From the NCBI RefSeq assembly GCF_042701255.1, contig NZ_CP170554.1:868001-932000 (forward strand): a stretch of 64,000 bases of DNA. The letters are read 5' to 3'. The position numbers and the translations under genes were made by a program. Position 1 is the stretch's first letter; each line of letters opens with the position of its first letter. The notes beneath the pieces were generated by a model. It did no database searches. It had not been told where the DNA came from and saw nothing but the letters and a program-made list of their open reading frames with translations. Source of the DNA: Tahibacter sp042701255. GTDB lineage: Bacteria > Pseudomonadota > Gammaproteobacteria > Xanthomonadales > Rhodanobacteraceae. Positions 31,481-40,169 of the stretch are shown here, one piece after another.

Positions 31481-32926
31481 TCAGAAGTCCGGCACGACCC
31501 GCGGATCGAACTGCTGGTTGCGATTGGACGCGCTGCAGCCCCAGAGCTGCAGCCGCGTTCCCGAATTCGGGCTGCCGCCGGTCACGTCCATGCACCAGCC
31601 CCAGCTGCCGGCACGGTTGGCGAACAGGCCGGCCGACGAGATCGCCCACTTCTCCGACTCGCCGCCGTCGCAGTCCCAGATATTGAGCTTGGCGCCCTGC
31701 TTGCCCTTGCCGCCGTCGACGTCGGCGCAGTACTTGGTATCGCCTTTGGGCCGCAGCTGGCCTTCGGCCGTATAGACGAAGCGCTGCGCGTCGGTGCCGT
31801 TGCAGGTGTACTGCTGCAGCGCCGTGCCGTTCTTCCACTGGCTGTTGCTGACGTCGACGCACTGGCCGCTGAACGTCGTGTGCAGCTCGAAGTAGCCGGG
31901 CAGACTGCGGCGCTTGCCGACCAGCGGAATGCTCGTCAGCCAGTCGGGGCGGAACACGCTCGCATTGGTCAGCGATTCGGTCACGTCCCAGCCGATCGCG
32001 CTGGCGCCGTGGGCCACCGAGATGTAGCTCCAGGCGTAGTCCAGGCTGCTGAACGCGCCGGCCGCGCCCCACTGATGGATCAGCTGGCGATATTCGGCCG
32101 AGCGGTTCAGCACGTACTGGTCGTTGTCGCCGGCATTCATGTTGCCGCAGAAGAAATAGGCCGAGTCGGCCGCGCTGATGCCGTCGATCGCGCCGGAGAT
32201 CTCGTTCGGATCGTCGCTGTCGACGTCCGGACACAGGAACGAAACCGGTCCCGCCGGCGTCTGCGCCTCGAGCAGCTTGCGCGCGCTGTTCATGCGCGCA
32301 TTGACGTCGCCGAGATAGCCGCCGGTGAACACGACGATGATCTTGCCCTTGAGCGCGCCGATCGTCGGCCAGCCCTTGTTCTTGAGTCCCGTGCGATTGC
32401 CGTCCGGCGCGAGATGGCCGAGCAGGTCGCGGTAGCTGTAGAGCCGGCTGCCGAGATAGCCGCGGATGAAGTCGTCGAGCTGCGCGATCTCGTCGGGTTT
32501 CCAGGCGCTGGCCGGATCGGAGTTGGCCTTCATGTCGACGAACACGAGCAGCGGCACGTCGACGCTGTGCGTATCCAGCCAGCCGGTCACGTCGTCGAGA
32601 CAGTCGCCGAGGCGGTCGTTGCTGGCCGCGCTGCAGTTGCTGTTGGTCGGGCCTATGCCGTGCGCGACGTACGGCCCTTTCGGCTCCTTCTCCCAGTCGC
32701 CGTTGTCGATCACGTCGATCTCGACCGTGCGGTAGCCCGCGTCGAGCCAGTTGGTCAGCTTGCTGCTGTGCAGGTAGGTGTTGTGCGGCTGGCCATAGTA
32801 GATCTGGTCGAGCCGGTCGGTGGACTGCGGCGCCGTCGCCTGCAGCGGCAGTGCGGCGGATGCGGACAGGACGGGCAGGGCAAACAGCAGGGCGAACAGA
32901 CGGCAGCGCAGCGAATGGCAGTGCAT
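31481..32926 (-). CDS. Secreted PI-PLC-like phosphodiesterase with C-terminal ricin-type lectin domain
   Basis: The 481-residue protein has a signal peptide ending near ASAALPLQA. The catalytic domain (about residues 38-340) opens with YYGQPHNTYLHSSKL, carrying a catalytic-type His, followed by AGYRTVEIDVID and VFVDMKA, as in calcium-dependent phosphatidylinositol phospholipase C-like TIM barrels. The C-terminal 130 residues are ricin B-type (beta-trefoil): CVDVSNSQWKNGTALQQYTC, KYCADVDGGKGKQGAKLNIW and WCMDVTGGSPNSGTRLQLW. It is therefore an exported lipid or glycerophosphodiester hydrolase with carbohydrate-binding targeting. A palindrome lies about 30 bases upstream of the start. Confidence 0.85.
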   Translation of the reverse strand: MHCHSLRCRLFALLFALPVLSASAALPLQATAPQSTDRLDQIYYGQPHNTYLHSSKLTNWLDAGYRTVEIDVIDNGDWEKEPKGPYVAHGIGPTNSNCSAASNDRLGDCLDDVTGWLDTHSVDVPLLVFVDMKANSDPASAWKPDEIAQLDDFIRGYLGSRLYSYRDLLGHLAPDGNRTGLKNKGWPTIGALKGKIIVVFTGGYLGDVNARMNSARKLLEAQTPAGPVSFLCPDVDSDDPNEISGAIDGISAADSAYFFCGNMNAGDNDQYVLNRSAEYRQLIHQWGAAGAFSSLDYAWSYISVAHGASAIGWDVTESLTNASVFRPDWLTSIPLVGKRRSLPGYFELHTTFSGQCVDVSNSQWKNGTALQQYTCNGTDAQRFVYTAEGQLRPKGDTKYCADVDGGKGKQGAKLNIWDCDGGESEKWAISSAGLFANRAGSWGWCMDVTGGSPNSGTRLQLWGCSASNRNQQFDPRVVPDF

Positions 32927-32956
32927 GGCAATCCCCTTGTGGTCGTGCGTTTCACC

Positions 32957-32974
32957 AATGTAACTATGTACATT
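32957..32974. promoter_or_regulatory. Candidate operator upstream of the phosphodiesterase gene
   Basis: AATGTA-six bases-TACATT forms a 6+6 palindrome in an AT-rich island inside otherwise GC-rich DNA, 31 bases before the ATG at 32926. The shape resembles operators of TetR-type repressors, but no such regulator is adjacent. The core promoter probably overlaps it. Confidence 0.4.
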
Positions 32975-33099
32975 AGGCGCACAAGCGCAAAGTGGATGCC
33001 GTGTCTATCGTTCCGGCGGATACGCAGGGGCTGCGCGCCGCGCTGCGCCATGACGGGCGCTGTCGTCGGATGCCTGTCGTGCCGGCAGCTGCCCCGGCG

Positions 33100-33459
33100 T
33101 CAGTCGCGGGAAGTCATCAGCGGCGACAGCCACAGCAATGCGTCACGCGTCAGTCCGAGCAAGGCCAGGGTTTCGTCGATCGCGGCAGACGGATCGTCGC
33201 CGCTGTCTACCTGCAGCACGAATCCGCGGGTCGGCGCGAAGCCGTGCTCGATCAGTCCGATATGGATTCCCGACGAAAGCCGCAGCCCGGCGCCTTGCCA
33301 TGGACCCAGCCCCTCTTCGTCGCCGCTGTCCAGTGCGAAGCCCAGGCGCCGCGACAGCTCGGCTGCGTCGATGGCGAGCAATGCGGCGTCGAGGCCGTCA
33401 CCGCTGGGCCAGCGGGTTCCGGGCGGCAGGCGTTCGATCGCAGACGTTGTGTCAGCCAT
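33100..33459 (-). CDS. Hypothetical protein, 119 residues
   Basis: The soluble acidic protein starts MADTTSAIERLPPGTRW and ends LWLSPLMTSRD. It has no cysteine, signal or membrane segment. I chose MADTTS over an upstream ATG at 33492 by the domain-like composition. No family is recognised. It lies 150 bases after another small unknown on the same strand and before the phosphodiesterase gene (174 bases). The 174-base spacer toward 32926 includes the palindrome at 32957. Confidence 0.55.
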   Translation of the reverse strand: MADTTSAIERLPPGTRWPSGDGLDAALLAIDAAELSRRLGFALDSGDEEGLGPWQGAGLRLSSGIHIGLIEHGFAPTRGFVLQVDSGDDPSAAIDETLALLGLTRDALLWLSPLMTSRD

Positions 33460-33609
33460 GGGGCCAGGTTCGGATGGGGAAGCGGCGAGCATAGAGCAGA
33501 GTGCTGGCTATGCGGCGCCCGCTCGTGCCGGAGCGATGTCGATTCGCGCTGCGCAAATGGGCACAGGCAATATCCGGAACTGCACGCGAACGCGGTGCCG
33601 GCAGCGTTG

Positions 33610-33891
33610 TCACAGCTCGGCGTTTTCCGGCATGTCGATTCTGTCGGCTTGAATATCGACCCGGTCGCCGGACTGCATTTCGATTTCCAGCCGGTTCACT
33701 CCTGCGTCCGCGGAGCATCGGTAGCCGAGTACCGACACGCTGGGACCCCATGACTCGTCATGGCTGACGGAGATCTGCCGAACGCCGCGGGCAACGATGT
33801 CCCGAGGCGTCGATGTGCGATCGAGCAGCTTCACGACTACCGTCGAGCCGTGCCATTCCAGCGAGATGGAAACCAAGGTCCAATCGTGCAT
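33610..33891 (-). CDS. Hypothetical protein, 93 residues
   Basis: The small beta-rich protein starts MHDWTLVSISLEWHGSTV and ends IDMPENAEL. Its strand pattern with alternating hydrophobic residues (TVVVKLLDRTS, RLEIEMQSGDRVDI) suggests a small beta-sheet domain like those seen in many uncharacterised immunity-like proteins, but no homology is asserted. The codon use is less GC-rich than that of its neighbours. An ATG at 33966 would extend it by 25 residues. Confidence 0.5.
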   Translation of the reverse strand: MHDWTLVSISLEWHGSTVVVKLLDRTSTPRDIVARGVRQISVSHDESWGPSVSVLGYRCSADAGVNRLEIEMQSGDRVDIQADRIDMPENAEL

Positions 33892-34028
33892 GCGATGCTC
33901 GTGCAGTGCGGTGGATTCCGAAAAATCGCCGGGGCTGCAGCGGATTTCCCTGCTGGACCCGGACAACGATGTTGGCGACCTTTCATCGTACGGAGCCGAT
34001 GGCCTGTCCGCACGGTGCGGGGATGCGC

Positions 34029-35357
34029 CTACCAGGCATAGACCAACGCCGTCGACACGAAGCGCACGTCGCGCCCGCCGGCTTCGCGCAATGCCGGGCC
34101 GGCGTTGAAGTGGGCGAGCTGCAGGCGTGCTTCCCAGGCCGGTGCGAAGCGCCAGGCGCTTTCGAGTTTGATCTGGTCGCCGATGCGCCGCGCGGTGCCG
34201 GCGGTGCCGGGTACCGGCACCAGCGGGGTCGGCGTCGTGTATACCGCGTCGGCGACGCGTTGTTTCCAGACGAAGTCCCAGCCGAGGGTCAGCTTGAGCT
34301 TCGCGTTCGGCGTCACGGTCAGTGCCGGCTGCAGGTCGATCAGATTGGCGGGTGCGAGCAGCGAGGATTCGCTGAAATAGGATGCGTTCGGATACAGCGC
34401 GTTGAAGGTGCCGAGGCGGTCGTCGCGGCGGTCGCCGTCGCCGCTCGCGATGTCGGCCTTGAGGCTCAGCCGCGGCGCGCCGTACAGCGCGGCGAAGGTG
34501 TAGCCGGTGTCGCTGGCGAGCGTCCAGGCGCGTATCGGCCCGCTGCCGAAGCGGCCGGTCTGATAGACCGCTTCGGTGTTCCAGTCCCAGCCGCCGTGGC
34601 GGCCGTACAGCCGCGCGCCGAACGACTGGCGATATTCGCGGCCGCTGCCGGCCGCGAAGCGCGCGACGTCGCGTCGGTAGCCCAGCCAGTAGACGTCGAT
34701 CTTCAGCGGCGCCGTCGCCGCCGGCGCGAGCGCTGCATGCAGTCCCCAGAGCGCTTGCGCACGGTCGCCGTCGTCGTTGAATGCGCCGGGTTCCGGGCGC
34801 ACCGGTCGCAGCGCGAACAGGTCGATGCGGTCGTCGCCGATGAAGCGGCTCGCGCGCAGACCGTCGAAGGCGAGACGGATGTTCGGACCGTCGCGCACCG
34901 AGATCAGTCGCGACGAGCCCAGGCTGACTTCCTGCCGGCCGACGCGCAGTGCCGTCGTCTCGTCGTTCCAGCCCAGATAGGCCTGCTGCACGTCGAGCCC
35001 GTCGCGGTCGGTCGCGCCGGTGCCGCCACGGCGGCCGCTGACGTCGTGAGCGCCGAGCTCGACATAAGTCTGCCAGTGCGTGCCGCTGCGCAGGTCGGCG
35101 TGGAACAGGCCGCGGTAGAACGTATACGCATCATTGTCCGCAGCTATGCCGAAGCGCACCGGCGCGTAGTCCATCGTGCGTAGGCGCACGTTGGCGCCGA
35201 GATTCACGCTGACGTCGTCACCGAGGTCCAGGCACTGCGTCGTCGCAGGATCGCACGGCGGCGCGGCGGCCTGCGCCGTCGCCGTCGGCAGCGCGACGGC
35301 CAGCGTGGCAAGCGCCAGCCGTCGCGCGGTGCGTGACTCAGGCCGCCGGCGCGCCAC
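34029..35357 (-). CDS. Outer-membrane beta-barrel, alginate-export (AlgE-like) family
   Basis: The 442-residue protein (GTG start) has a signal peptide (RRLALATLAVALPTATAQA) and then alternating beta-strands throughout. Family features are NVRLRTMDYAPVRFG, the LDVQQAYLGWNDETTALRVGRQEVSLGSSRLI block, and GPNIRLAFDGLRASRF; it ends in an aromatic (VYAW), as barrels do. The family is named for alginate secretion, but many members are substrate porins. It overlaps the DoxX gene by 20 bases with this start and is the last gene of the 38698-34029 unit, suggesting uptake of that unit's substrate. Confidence 0.85.
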   Translation of the reverse strand: MARRRPESRTARRLALATLAVALPTATAQAAAPPCDPATTQCLDLGDDVSVNLGANVRLRTMDYAPVRFGIAADNDAYTFYRGLFHADLRSGTHWQTYVELGAHDVSGRRGGTGATDRDGLDVQQAYLGWNDETTALRVGRQEVSLGSSRLISVRDGPNIRLAFDGLRASRFIGDDRIDLFALRPVRPEPGAFNDDGDRAQALWGLHAALAPAATAPLKIDVYWLGYRRDVARFAAGSGREYRQSFGARLYGRHGGWDWNTEAVYQTGRFGSGPIRAWTLASDTGYTFAALYGAPRLSLKADIASGDGDRRDDRLGTFNALYPNASYFSESSLLAPANLIDLQPALTVTPNAKLKLTLGWDFVWKQRVADAVYTTPTPLVPVPGTAGTARRIGDQIKLESAWRFAPAWEARLQLAHFNAGPALREAGGRDVRFVSTALVYAW

Positions 35358-35757
35358 GGCTCAGTCTCGCCTGATGGTGGGCCAGCAGCAGGAAGCCGCC
35401 GACCAGTCCGACGTGTTCGAGAAATGTGCTGGCCGTGCGCACCTGGTCGATGCCGTCGAGCAGCCAGAAGCGATGCACCAGCACGGTCACCGCGGCCGTG
35501 AAGGCCGCCAGCAGCAAGGCGCCGAGAATCGCCGCGCGGCCGCCGGCGATCAGCAGTGCGGCGCCGAGCAGCTGGCTCGCGACCGTCAACGCGGCGAACA
35601 GGCTCGCGGGCTGGAAGCCGAAGCCGGCGACTTCGGCCGTGGCCGCGTCGAAATGCACGAGCTTGTCGATGCCGCTGTAGATGAAGACCGCGGCCAGCGC
35701 GCAGCGCGCGAGCGGATACCAGAACGACTTGGCGAACAGGTTTTCGATGATCTGCAC
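35338..35757 (-). CDS. DoxX family membrane protein
   Basis: The 139-residue protein has four predicted membrane helices: ARCALAAVFIYSGIDKLV, SLFAALTVASQLLGAALLI, ILGALLLAAFTAAVTVLV and LVGGFLLLAHH. FIYSGIDKLVHF is the DoxX hallmark. The start is GTG at 35757, chosen because GAGGAG lies at good spacing and the protein then starts VQIIENLFAKSFWYPL. DoxX proteins act in redox-linked membrane functions, with precise roles unclear in bacteria. Only 10 bases separate it from the amidohydrolase, so it belongs to the same operon. Confidence 0.88.
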   Translation of the reverse strand: MQIIENLFAKSFWYPLARCALAAVFIYSGIDKLVHFDAATAEVAGFGFQPASLFAALTVASQLLGAALLIAGGRAAILGALLLAAFTAAVTVLVHRFWLLDGIDQVRTASTFLEHVGLVGGFLLLAHHQARLSRGAPAA

Positions 35758-35767
35758 GATGCGCTCC

Positions 35768-37777
35768 TCAGAAGGCCCAGCACGAACAGCCCAGCGCGCC
35801 CCAGAAACCGCGCTGCGCGTCGTCGGCGACGGCGCTGCTCGATGCCTTGCCGTGCGCATGGCCGTGCACCGTGCAGGCGCTGTCGCAGCCGCAGGAAGCC
35901 TGCGCGATCGCATGCATAGCGCCGAGTTGAGCGGCCGTGGCCGGCTTGTAGTAGCCGCTGTCCTTGCGCCGCGCCGGCGACCAGTCGGGCATGGCCGGCG
36001 GCAGCGGCGGTGCGAGCGAGGAAAATTCTTCGTCGCCGTAGACGATGCGGCCGCCGACCACGGTCAGCACCGACACGAGGTTGCGGATCTGTTCGTCATC
36101 GACCGCGAAGTAGTCGGCCGAGAGCACGGCGAGATCGGCGTACTGGCCCGCAACGATCTGGCCTTTGACGCCTTCCTCGCCGGAGAACCAGGTGTTGGAC
36201 TGCGTGTACAGGCGCAGCGCGGTCTCGCGGTCGAGACGGTTGGCCGGCGGATACAAGGTGAGCCCGCCGACGGTCTTGCCGGTGACCATCCAGTACAGCG
36301 CGTTCCACGGATCGTAGCTGGCCACGCGCGTCGCATCGGTGCCGGCGCCGACGTGCACGCCCTTTTCGAGCATGCGCTTGAACGGCGGCGTGCGTTCGAC
36401 GGCCTGGATGCCGTAGCGCTGCACGAAGTACTCGCCCTGGTAGGCCATGCGATGCTGGATCGCGATACCGCCGCCGAGCTTCGCGATGCGGTCGAGATTC
36501 GCGTCGCTGACGGTCTCGGCGTGGTCGAAGAACCAGTGCAGGCCGTCGAACGGAATCTCGCGATTCACTTTCTCGAACACGTTCAGCGCGCGGCTTATGG
36601 TTTCGTCATAGGTCGCATGCAGGCGGAACGGCCAGCGCTGCGTGACGAGATGGCGCACGACGCCTTCGAGATCGCTTTCCATGTTGGCCGGCATCTCGGG
36701 CCGCGGCTGGCGGAAATCCTCGAAATCCGCGGCCGAGAACACCAGCATTTCGCCGGCGCCGTTGTGGCGGTAGAAGCCGTCGCCCTGGCCCGGCTTGACC
36801 AGGCCGCTCCAGCGCTGGAAATCGGCCAGTTCTTCCTTGGGCTTCTGCGTGAACAGGTTGTAGGCGATGCGCAGGGTCAGCTGATCCTGCTTGTGCAGGT
36901 CCTCGATGACCTTGTAGTCGTCGGGGTAATTCTGGAAGCCGCCGCCGGCGTCGATGACGCTGGTCACGCCGAGCCGGTTCATCTCGCGCAGGAAATGGCG
37001 CGTGGAATTGAGCTGGTAGTCGTACGGCAGCTTGGGCCCCTTGGCCAGCGCCGAATACAGCAGCAGCGCGTTGGGCTCGGCCAGCAGCAGGCCGGTCGGT
37101 TCGCCGCGGCTGTCCTTGACGATCCAGCCGCCCGGCGGATTCGGGGTAGTGCGGTCGTAGCCGGCTGCACGCAGCGCCGCGCCGTTGAGCAGCGCGCGAT
37201 CGTAGAGATGCAGGATGAACACCGGCGTGTCCGGCGCGACCGCGTTGATCTCGTCGAGCGTCGGCAGGCGCTTCTCGGCGAACTGGTGTTCGGTGAAGCC
37301 GCCGACCACGCGCACCCATTGCGGCGCCGGCGTCACGGCGACCTGCTGTTTCAGGCGCTCCATCGCTTCGGCCAGGGTCGGCACGCCGTCCCAGCGCAGC
37401 TCGAGGTTGTAGTTCAGGCCGCCGCGGATGATGTGCATGTGCGAATCGATCAGCCCCGGCACGAGGCGCCGGCGGCGCGCATCGACGACGCGCGTGCTGT
37501 CGCCGCGCAGGGCCATGACCTCGGCGTCGTCGCCGACGGCGAGGAAGCGTCCGTTCGCGATCGCGACGGCGCTGGCCTGCGGCTTGCGCGGATCGAGTGT
37601 CGTGATCCTGGCGTTGTGCAGGATCAGGTCGGCCTTCTGCGTGCTCATGTCGGTGCTCCGGGTAGCAGTAGCGAACAGCGGGGACAGCCAGGCGCCCATC
37701 GCGCCGGCGGCCATGCCTTGCAGCAGCCGGCGGCGTTCGTCGCCGCCGGGTGGATCGTGCGGACCGGACGAATTCAT
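35768..37777 (-). CDS. Exported amidohydrolase, YtcJ-like (amidohydrolase 3 family)
   Basis: The 669-residue protein has a twin-arginine-like leader, GGDERRRLLQGMAAGAMGAWL, near residues 12-32. The catalytic domain starts at KADLILHNARITTLD and has LVPGLIDSHMHIIRGG (first metal-binding histidines), WFFDHAETVSD, GVHVGAGTDATRV and GQYADLAVLSADYF, the pattern of YtcJ-type enzymes. The C-terminal tail is unusual: a Cys/His-rich end (SCGCDSACTVHGHAHGK and GCSCWAF) that could bind metal or form disulfides. It overlaps the XapX stop by 4 bases (ATGA) and is followed by DoxX. Substrate unknown. Confidence 0.88.
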   Translation of the reverse strand: MNSSGPHDPPGGDERRRLLQGMAAGAMGAWLSPLFATATRSTDMSTQKADLILHNARITTLDPRKPQASAVAIANGRFLAVGDDAEVMALRGDSTRVVDARRRRLVPGLIDSHMHIIRGGLNYNLELRWDGVPTLAEAMERLKQQVAVTPAPQWVRVVGGFTEHQFAEKRLPTLDEINAVAPDTPVFILHLYDRALLNGAALRAAGYDRTTPNPPGGWIVKDSRGEPTGLLLAEPNALLLYSALAKGPKLPYDYQLNSTRHFLREMNRLGVTSVIDAGGGFQNYPDDYKVIEDLHKQDQLTLRIAYNLFTQKPKEELADFQRWSGLVKPGQGDGFYRHNGAGEMLVFSAADFEDFRQPRPEMPANMESDLEGVVRHLVTQRWPFRLHATYDETISRALNVFEKVNREIPFDGLHWFFDHAETVSDANLDRIAKLGGGIAIQHRMAYQGEYFVQRYGIQAVERTPPFKRMLEKGVHVGAGTDATRVASYDPWNALYWMVTGKTVGGLTLYPPANRLDRETALRLYTQSNTWFSGEEGVKGQIVAGQYADLAVLSADYFAVDDEQIRNLVSVLTVVGGRIVYGDEEFSSLAPPLPPAMPDWSPARRKDSGYYKPATAAQLGAMHAIAQASCGCDSACTVHGHAHGKASSSAVADDAQRGFWGALGCSCWAF

Positions 37778-38001
37778 GGTCGCGACTCCGGCCTGTCGCT
37801 GCCGGCGTCGTGCACAGCGGCGTGTTCCGCGACCACCGGTGCCGACCAATGTTGCCGCGCCCAGGGGATGAAATGTTCGCCGGCCAGGATGCCGAGCAGG
37901 CCGGCCAGTGCGACCAGCGGCGGCGCCGGCGAGCGCACGCCGACCAATGCATAGCCCGCGCCGAACACGAAGCCCAGCGCCAGGGAAATCAGGAAGCTCA
38001 T
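37774..38001 (-). CDS. XapX domain protein (DUF1427)
   Basis: The 75-residue inner-membrane protein has two helices: MSFLISLALGFVFGAGYALV and LVALAGLLGILAGEHFI. The pair with the intervening GVRSPAPP is characteristic of XapX domains, small membrane proteins often encoded beside amidohydrolases and isochorismatase-like enzymes. It overlaps the amidohydrolase by 4 bases. It starts 55 bases after the isochorismatase-like gene. Possibly a small partner of transport or export; no function is known. Confidence 0.88.
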   Translation of the reverse strand: MSFLISLALGFVFGAGYALVGVRSPAPPLVALAGLLGILAGEHFIPWARQHWSAPVVAEHAAVHDAGSDRPESRP

Positions 38002-38056
38002 GGCCGTACTCCGGCAGTGCGGAACAGCCGGGCGCCGCGGCGCCCGGCGGCGGAAC

Positions 38057-38698
38057 TCAGGCTTTGCGCTGCGGTGCCTTGTGCACCATGGTGTAGGCGT
38101 AATCCACGCCCATGCCGTAGGCGCCGCTGTGTTCGCGCACGATGTCCATGACGGCGTCGTAGGTGCCCTTGCGCGACCAGTCGCGCTGGTATTCGAGCAG
38201 CACCTGCTGCCAGGTCACCGGAATCGCGCCGGCCTGGATCATGCGCTGGATGGACATGTCGTGCGCTTCCTGCGTGGTGCCGCCGGACGCGTCGGTCACG
38301 ATGTAGACCTCGTAGCCGTCCTGCAGCGCGCCGAGCACCGGGAAGTTCAGGCAGACCTCGGTCCACAGCGCGGCCATGATCAGCTTCTTGCGGCCGGTGG
38401 CCTTGACCGCGGCGACGAGCTTGTCGTCTTCCCAGGAGTTCATCGAGCTGCGCTCGACCGGCGTGTGGTCCGGGAACACGGCGAGCAGTTCCGGCCAGAT
38501 GTAGCCGCTGAAGCTCTCGGTCTCGACCGAGGTCAGGACGGTCGGCACGCCGAAGGCCTTGGCGGTCTTGGCCAGCGCGACGGTGTTGTTCTTGAGGGTC
38601 TGGCGATCGATGGACTGCACGCCGAAGGACATCTGCGGCTGGTGGTCGATCAGGATCAGGGCCGAATTGGTCGGGTTCAGCAGGTCGAGCTTGGACAT
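38057..38698 (-). CDS. Isochorismatase-like cysteine hydrolase (YcaC-type)
   Basis: The 213-residue cytoplasmic enzyme has the catalytic set Asp18 (ALILIDHQPQM), Lys104 or 105 (TGRKKLIMAA) and Cys116 (WTEVCLNFP) of the isochorismatase superfamily, with the closest overall resemblance to YcaC-type hydrolases. The start at 38698 (MSKLDLLNPTNS) fits the family and follows GGAGAC. It is the first gene of the unit running to 34029 and is divergent from a LysR gene across 141 bases. It would hydrolyse an unknown amide or related small molecule. Confidence 0.88.
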   Translation of the reverse strand: MSKLDLLNPTNSALILIDHQPQMSFGVQSIDRQTLKNNTVALAKTAKAFGVPTVLTSVETESFSGYIWPELLAVFPDHTPVERSSMNSWEDDKLVAAVKATGRKKLIMAALWTEVCLNFPVLGALQDGYEVYIVTDASGGTTQEAHDMSIQRMIQAGAIPVTWQQVLLEYQRDWSRKGTYDAVMDIVREHSGAYGMGVDYAYTMVHKAPQRKA

Positions 38699-38839
38699 GA
38701 CGGTCTCCGTGGGGTGACGTGGCGGGCGGTGCCGGTTCGCCCTCTGGGCTTGGCGGCGGCGTGGAGGCAGTGTGGATTGCGCCATCGACGGCGACAATCA
38801 CCTAGAATGCGGATACTTTGATTCTCTTCTGGGGACAAT
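38699..38839. promoter_or_regulatory. Divergent promoter region, LysR / hydrolase unit
   Basis: The 141 bases between the two divergent starts contain an AT-richer stretch (about 38785-38838, including gatactttgattc) typical of LysR-controlled promoters. Autoregulation and control of the hydrolase-to-porin unit by the LysR protein is the expected arrangement; no clear T-N11-A box was verified. Confidence 0.5.
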
Positions 38840-39748
38840 ATGGACAGGGTCGAGTGCATGCGCGCCTTCGTCGAAACCGTGCGCCATAACGGCTTCGCCG
38901 CCGCGGCGCGCGCGCTGGAGCTGCCGCGCTCCACGGTCAGCAAGCAGATCCAGGCGCTCGAGGACGCGATCGGCGTGCAGTTGCTGATCCGCACCACGCG
39001 CAGCCTGCGCCTGACCGAAGCCGGCAGCGACTATTTCGAAGCCACGCTCGACGTGCTGGCCGCTATCGAGGAAGCCGAGCAGCGCGCGCGCAGCGGCAGC
39101 GGCGAGCTGCGCGGCACCTTGCGCGTCAACGCGCCGATGTCCTTCGGCGTGCGCAGGCTCGGCCCGCTGCTGCCGCGCTTCCACGCGCTGCATCCGCAGA
39201 TCGAACTGCAGCTCGTGCTCAGCGACCAGCAGGAAGATCCGGTGCGCGGCGGCTTCGACGTGACCCTGCGCATCGCGAGCCTGGCCGATTCCTCGCTGGT
39301 CGCGCGCCGCCTCGCGCCGGCGCCGCGCGTGCTCGTCGCCGCGCCGTCCTATCTGCAGCGCGCCGGCCTGCCGCAGCAGCCCGACGATCTCGCGCAGCAT
39401 GCCTTCCTCGTCTACGGCTATCTGCAGAGCGGCGTGAGCCTGACCTTGTCGCGCGGCGCGGAAACGCGGCACATCGCGACTACGGGCCCGCTGCACGCGA
39501 ACAACGGCGACGTGCTCGCGGCGGCGGCCGAGGCCGGCCTCGGCATCGCGCTGCTGCCGACCTTCATCGTCGGCGACGCGATCGCCGCCGGCCGCCTGCA
39601 GACCCTGCTCGACGACTGGCAGGCGCCGCCGATCAGCATCAACGCGGTCTATCCGCAGCTGCGCCGCATGCCGCAGAAGACGCGCGCGTTCATCGATTTT
39701 CTCGTCGAAGAGCTGGCGCCCGAGGCGGCGGCTGCGGCGACTCGCTGA
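38840..39748 (+). CDS. LysR family transcriptional regulator
   Basis: The 302-residue protein has an N-terminal winged helix-turn-helix (FVETVRHNGFAAAARALELP then RSTVSKQIQALEDAIGVQLL) and a substrate-binding domain from residue 90 onward. The RTTRSLRLTEAGSDYFE block is the usual end of the DNA-binding domain. Its divergent placement next to the isochorismatase-like operon makes it the probable regulator of 38698-34029. The effector is unknown, perhaps the hydrolase's substrate. The ATG at 38840 follows GGGGAC. Confidence 0.92.
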   Translation: MDRVECMRAFVETVRHNGFAAAARALELPRSTVSKQIQALEDAIGVQLLIRTTRSLRLTEAGSDYFEATLDVLAAIEEAEQRARSGSGELRGTLRVNAPMSFGVRRLGPLLPRFHALHPQIELQLVLSDQQEDPVRGGFDVTLRIASLADSSLVARRLAPAPRVLVAAPSYLQRAGLPQQPDDLAQHAFLVYGYLQSGVSLTLSRGAETRHIATTGPLHANNGDVLAAAAEAGLGIALLPTFIVGDAIAAGRLQTLLDDWQAPPISINAVYPQLRRMPQKTRAFIDFLVEELAPEAAAAATR

Positions 39749-40169
39749 GGGTTCGCGGCGCGGGAAATCACGTGGCGTGCATGGCCGCGAATGCGACGGC
39801 GAGCGCAACGCGGTGACGGCACCATTGAGCGCATCGCACGCGGCAGGGCCACCGTCGTGCGGATGGCGCCGATCCTGGGCGTGGCGTTCGCTGTGCATGA
39901 AGATCGTTCCGGTTTCCGCGCAACGACCCGCCGACAGGAATGACTGCATCGGGTCTGCGCAGGGAAACGCCGGCTTCGATGCAGTGACGGCGGGGCGTCA
40001 TGTTGGCCGTCAGGCTGCCCGTCGCGACCCGCCCGCGCTAGGAGCATCGTGCTCATGCGGATCGACCAGAGTTGTTTCGTCGCGAAAATGCCCGCTCGTC
40101 GCCTTCGCCGCGCCCCGAACGCGCAGGCAAGATCGCCGGACCCACGATGAGGCCGGCAACGGAGCGTCC
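39749..40169. other. Non-coding stretch between LysR and the M28 peptidase
   Basis: In these 421 bases I see no gene with a convincing start and codon pattern. It contains several GC-rich imperfect inverted repeats but no clear hairpin, tRNA-like or repeat-family element. The peptidase promoter should lie at the right-hand end. Some in-frame open stretches exist but look like composition artefacts. Confidence 0.4.

Noticed and set aside
39777..40169. Possible N-terminal extension of the M28 peptidase
   Set aside because: The extension has no domain-like composition, and the membrane anchor at 40170 is the natural start.
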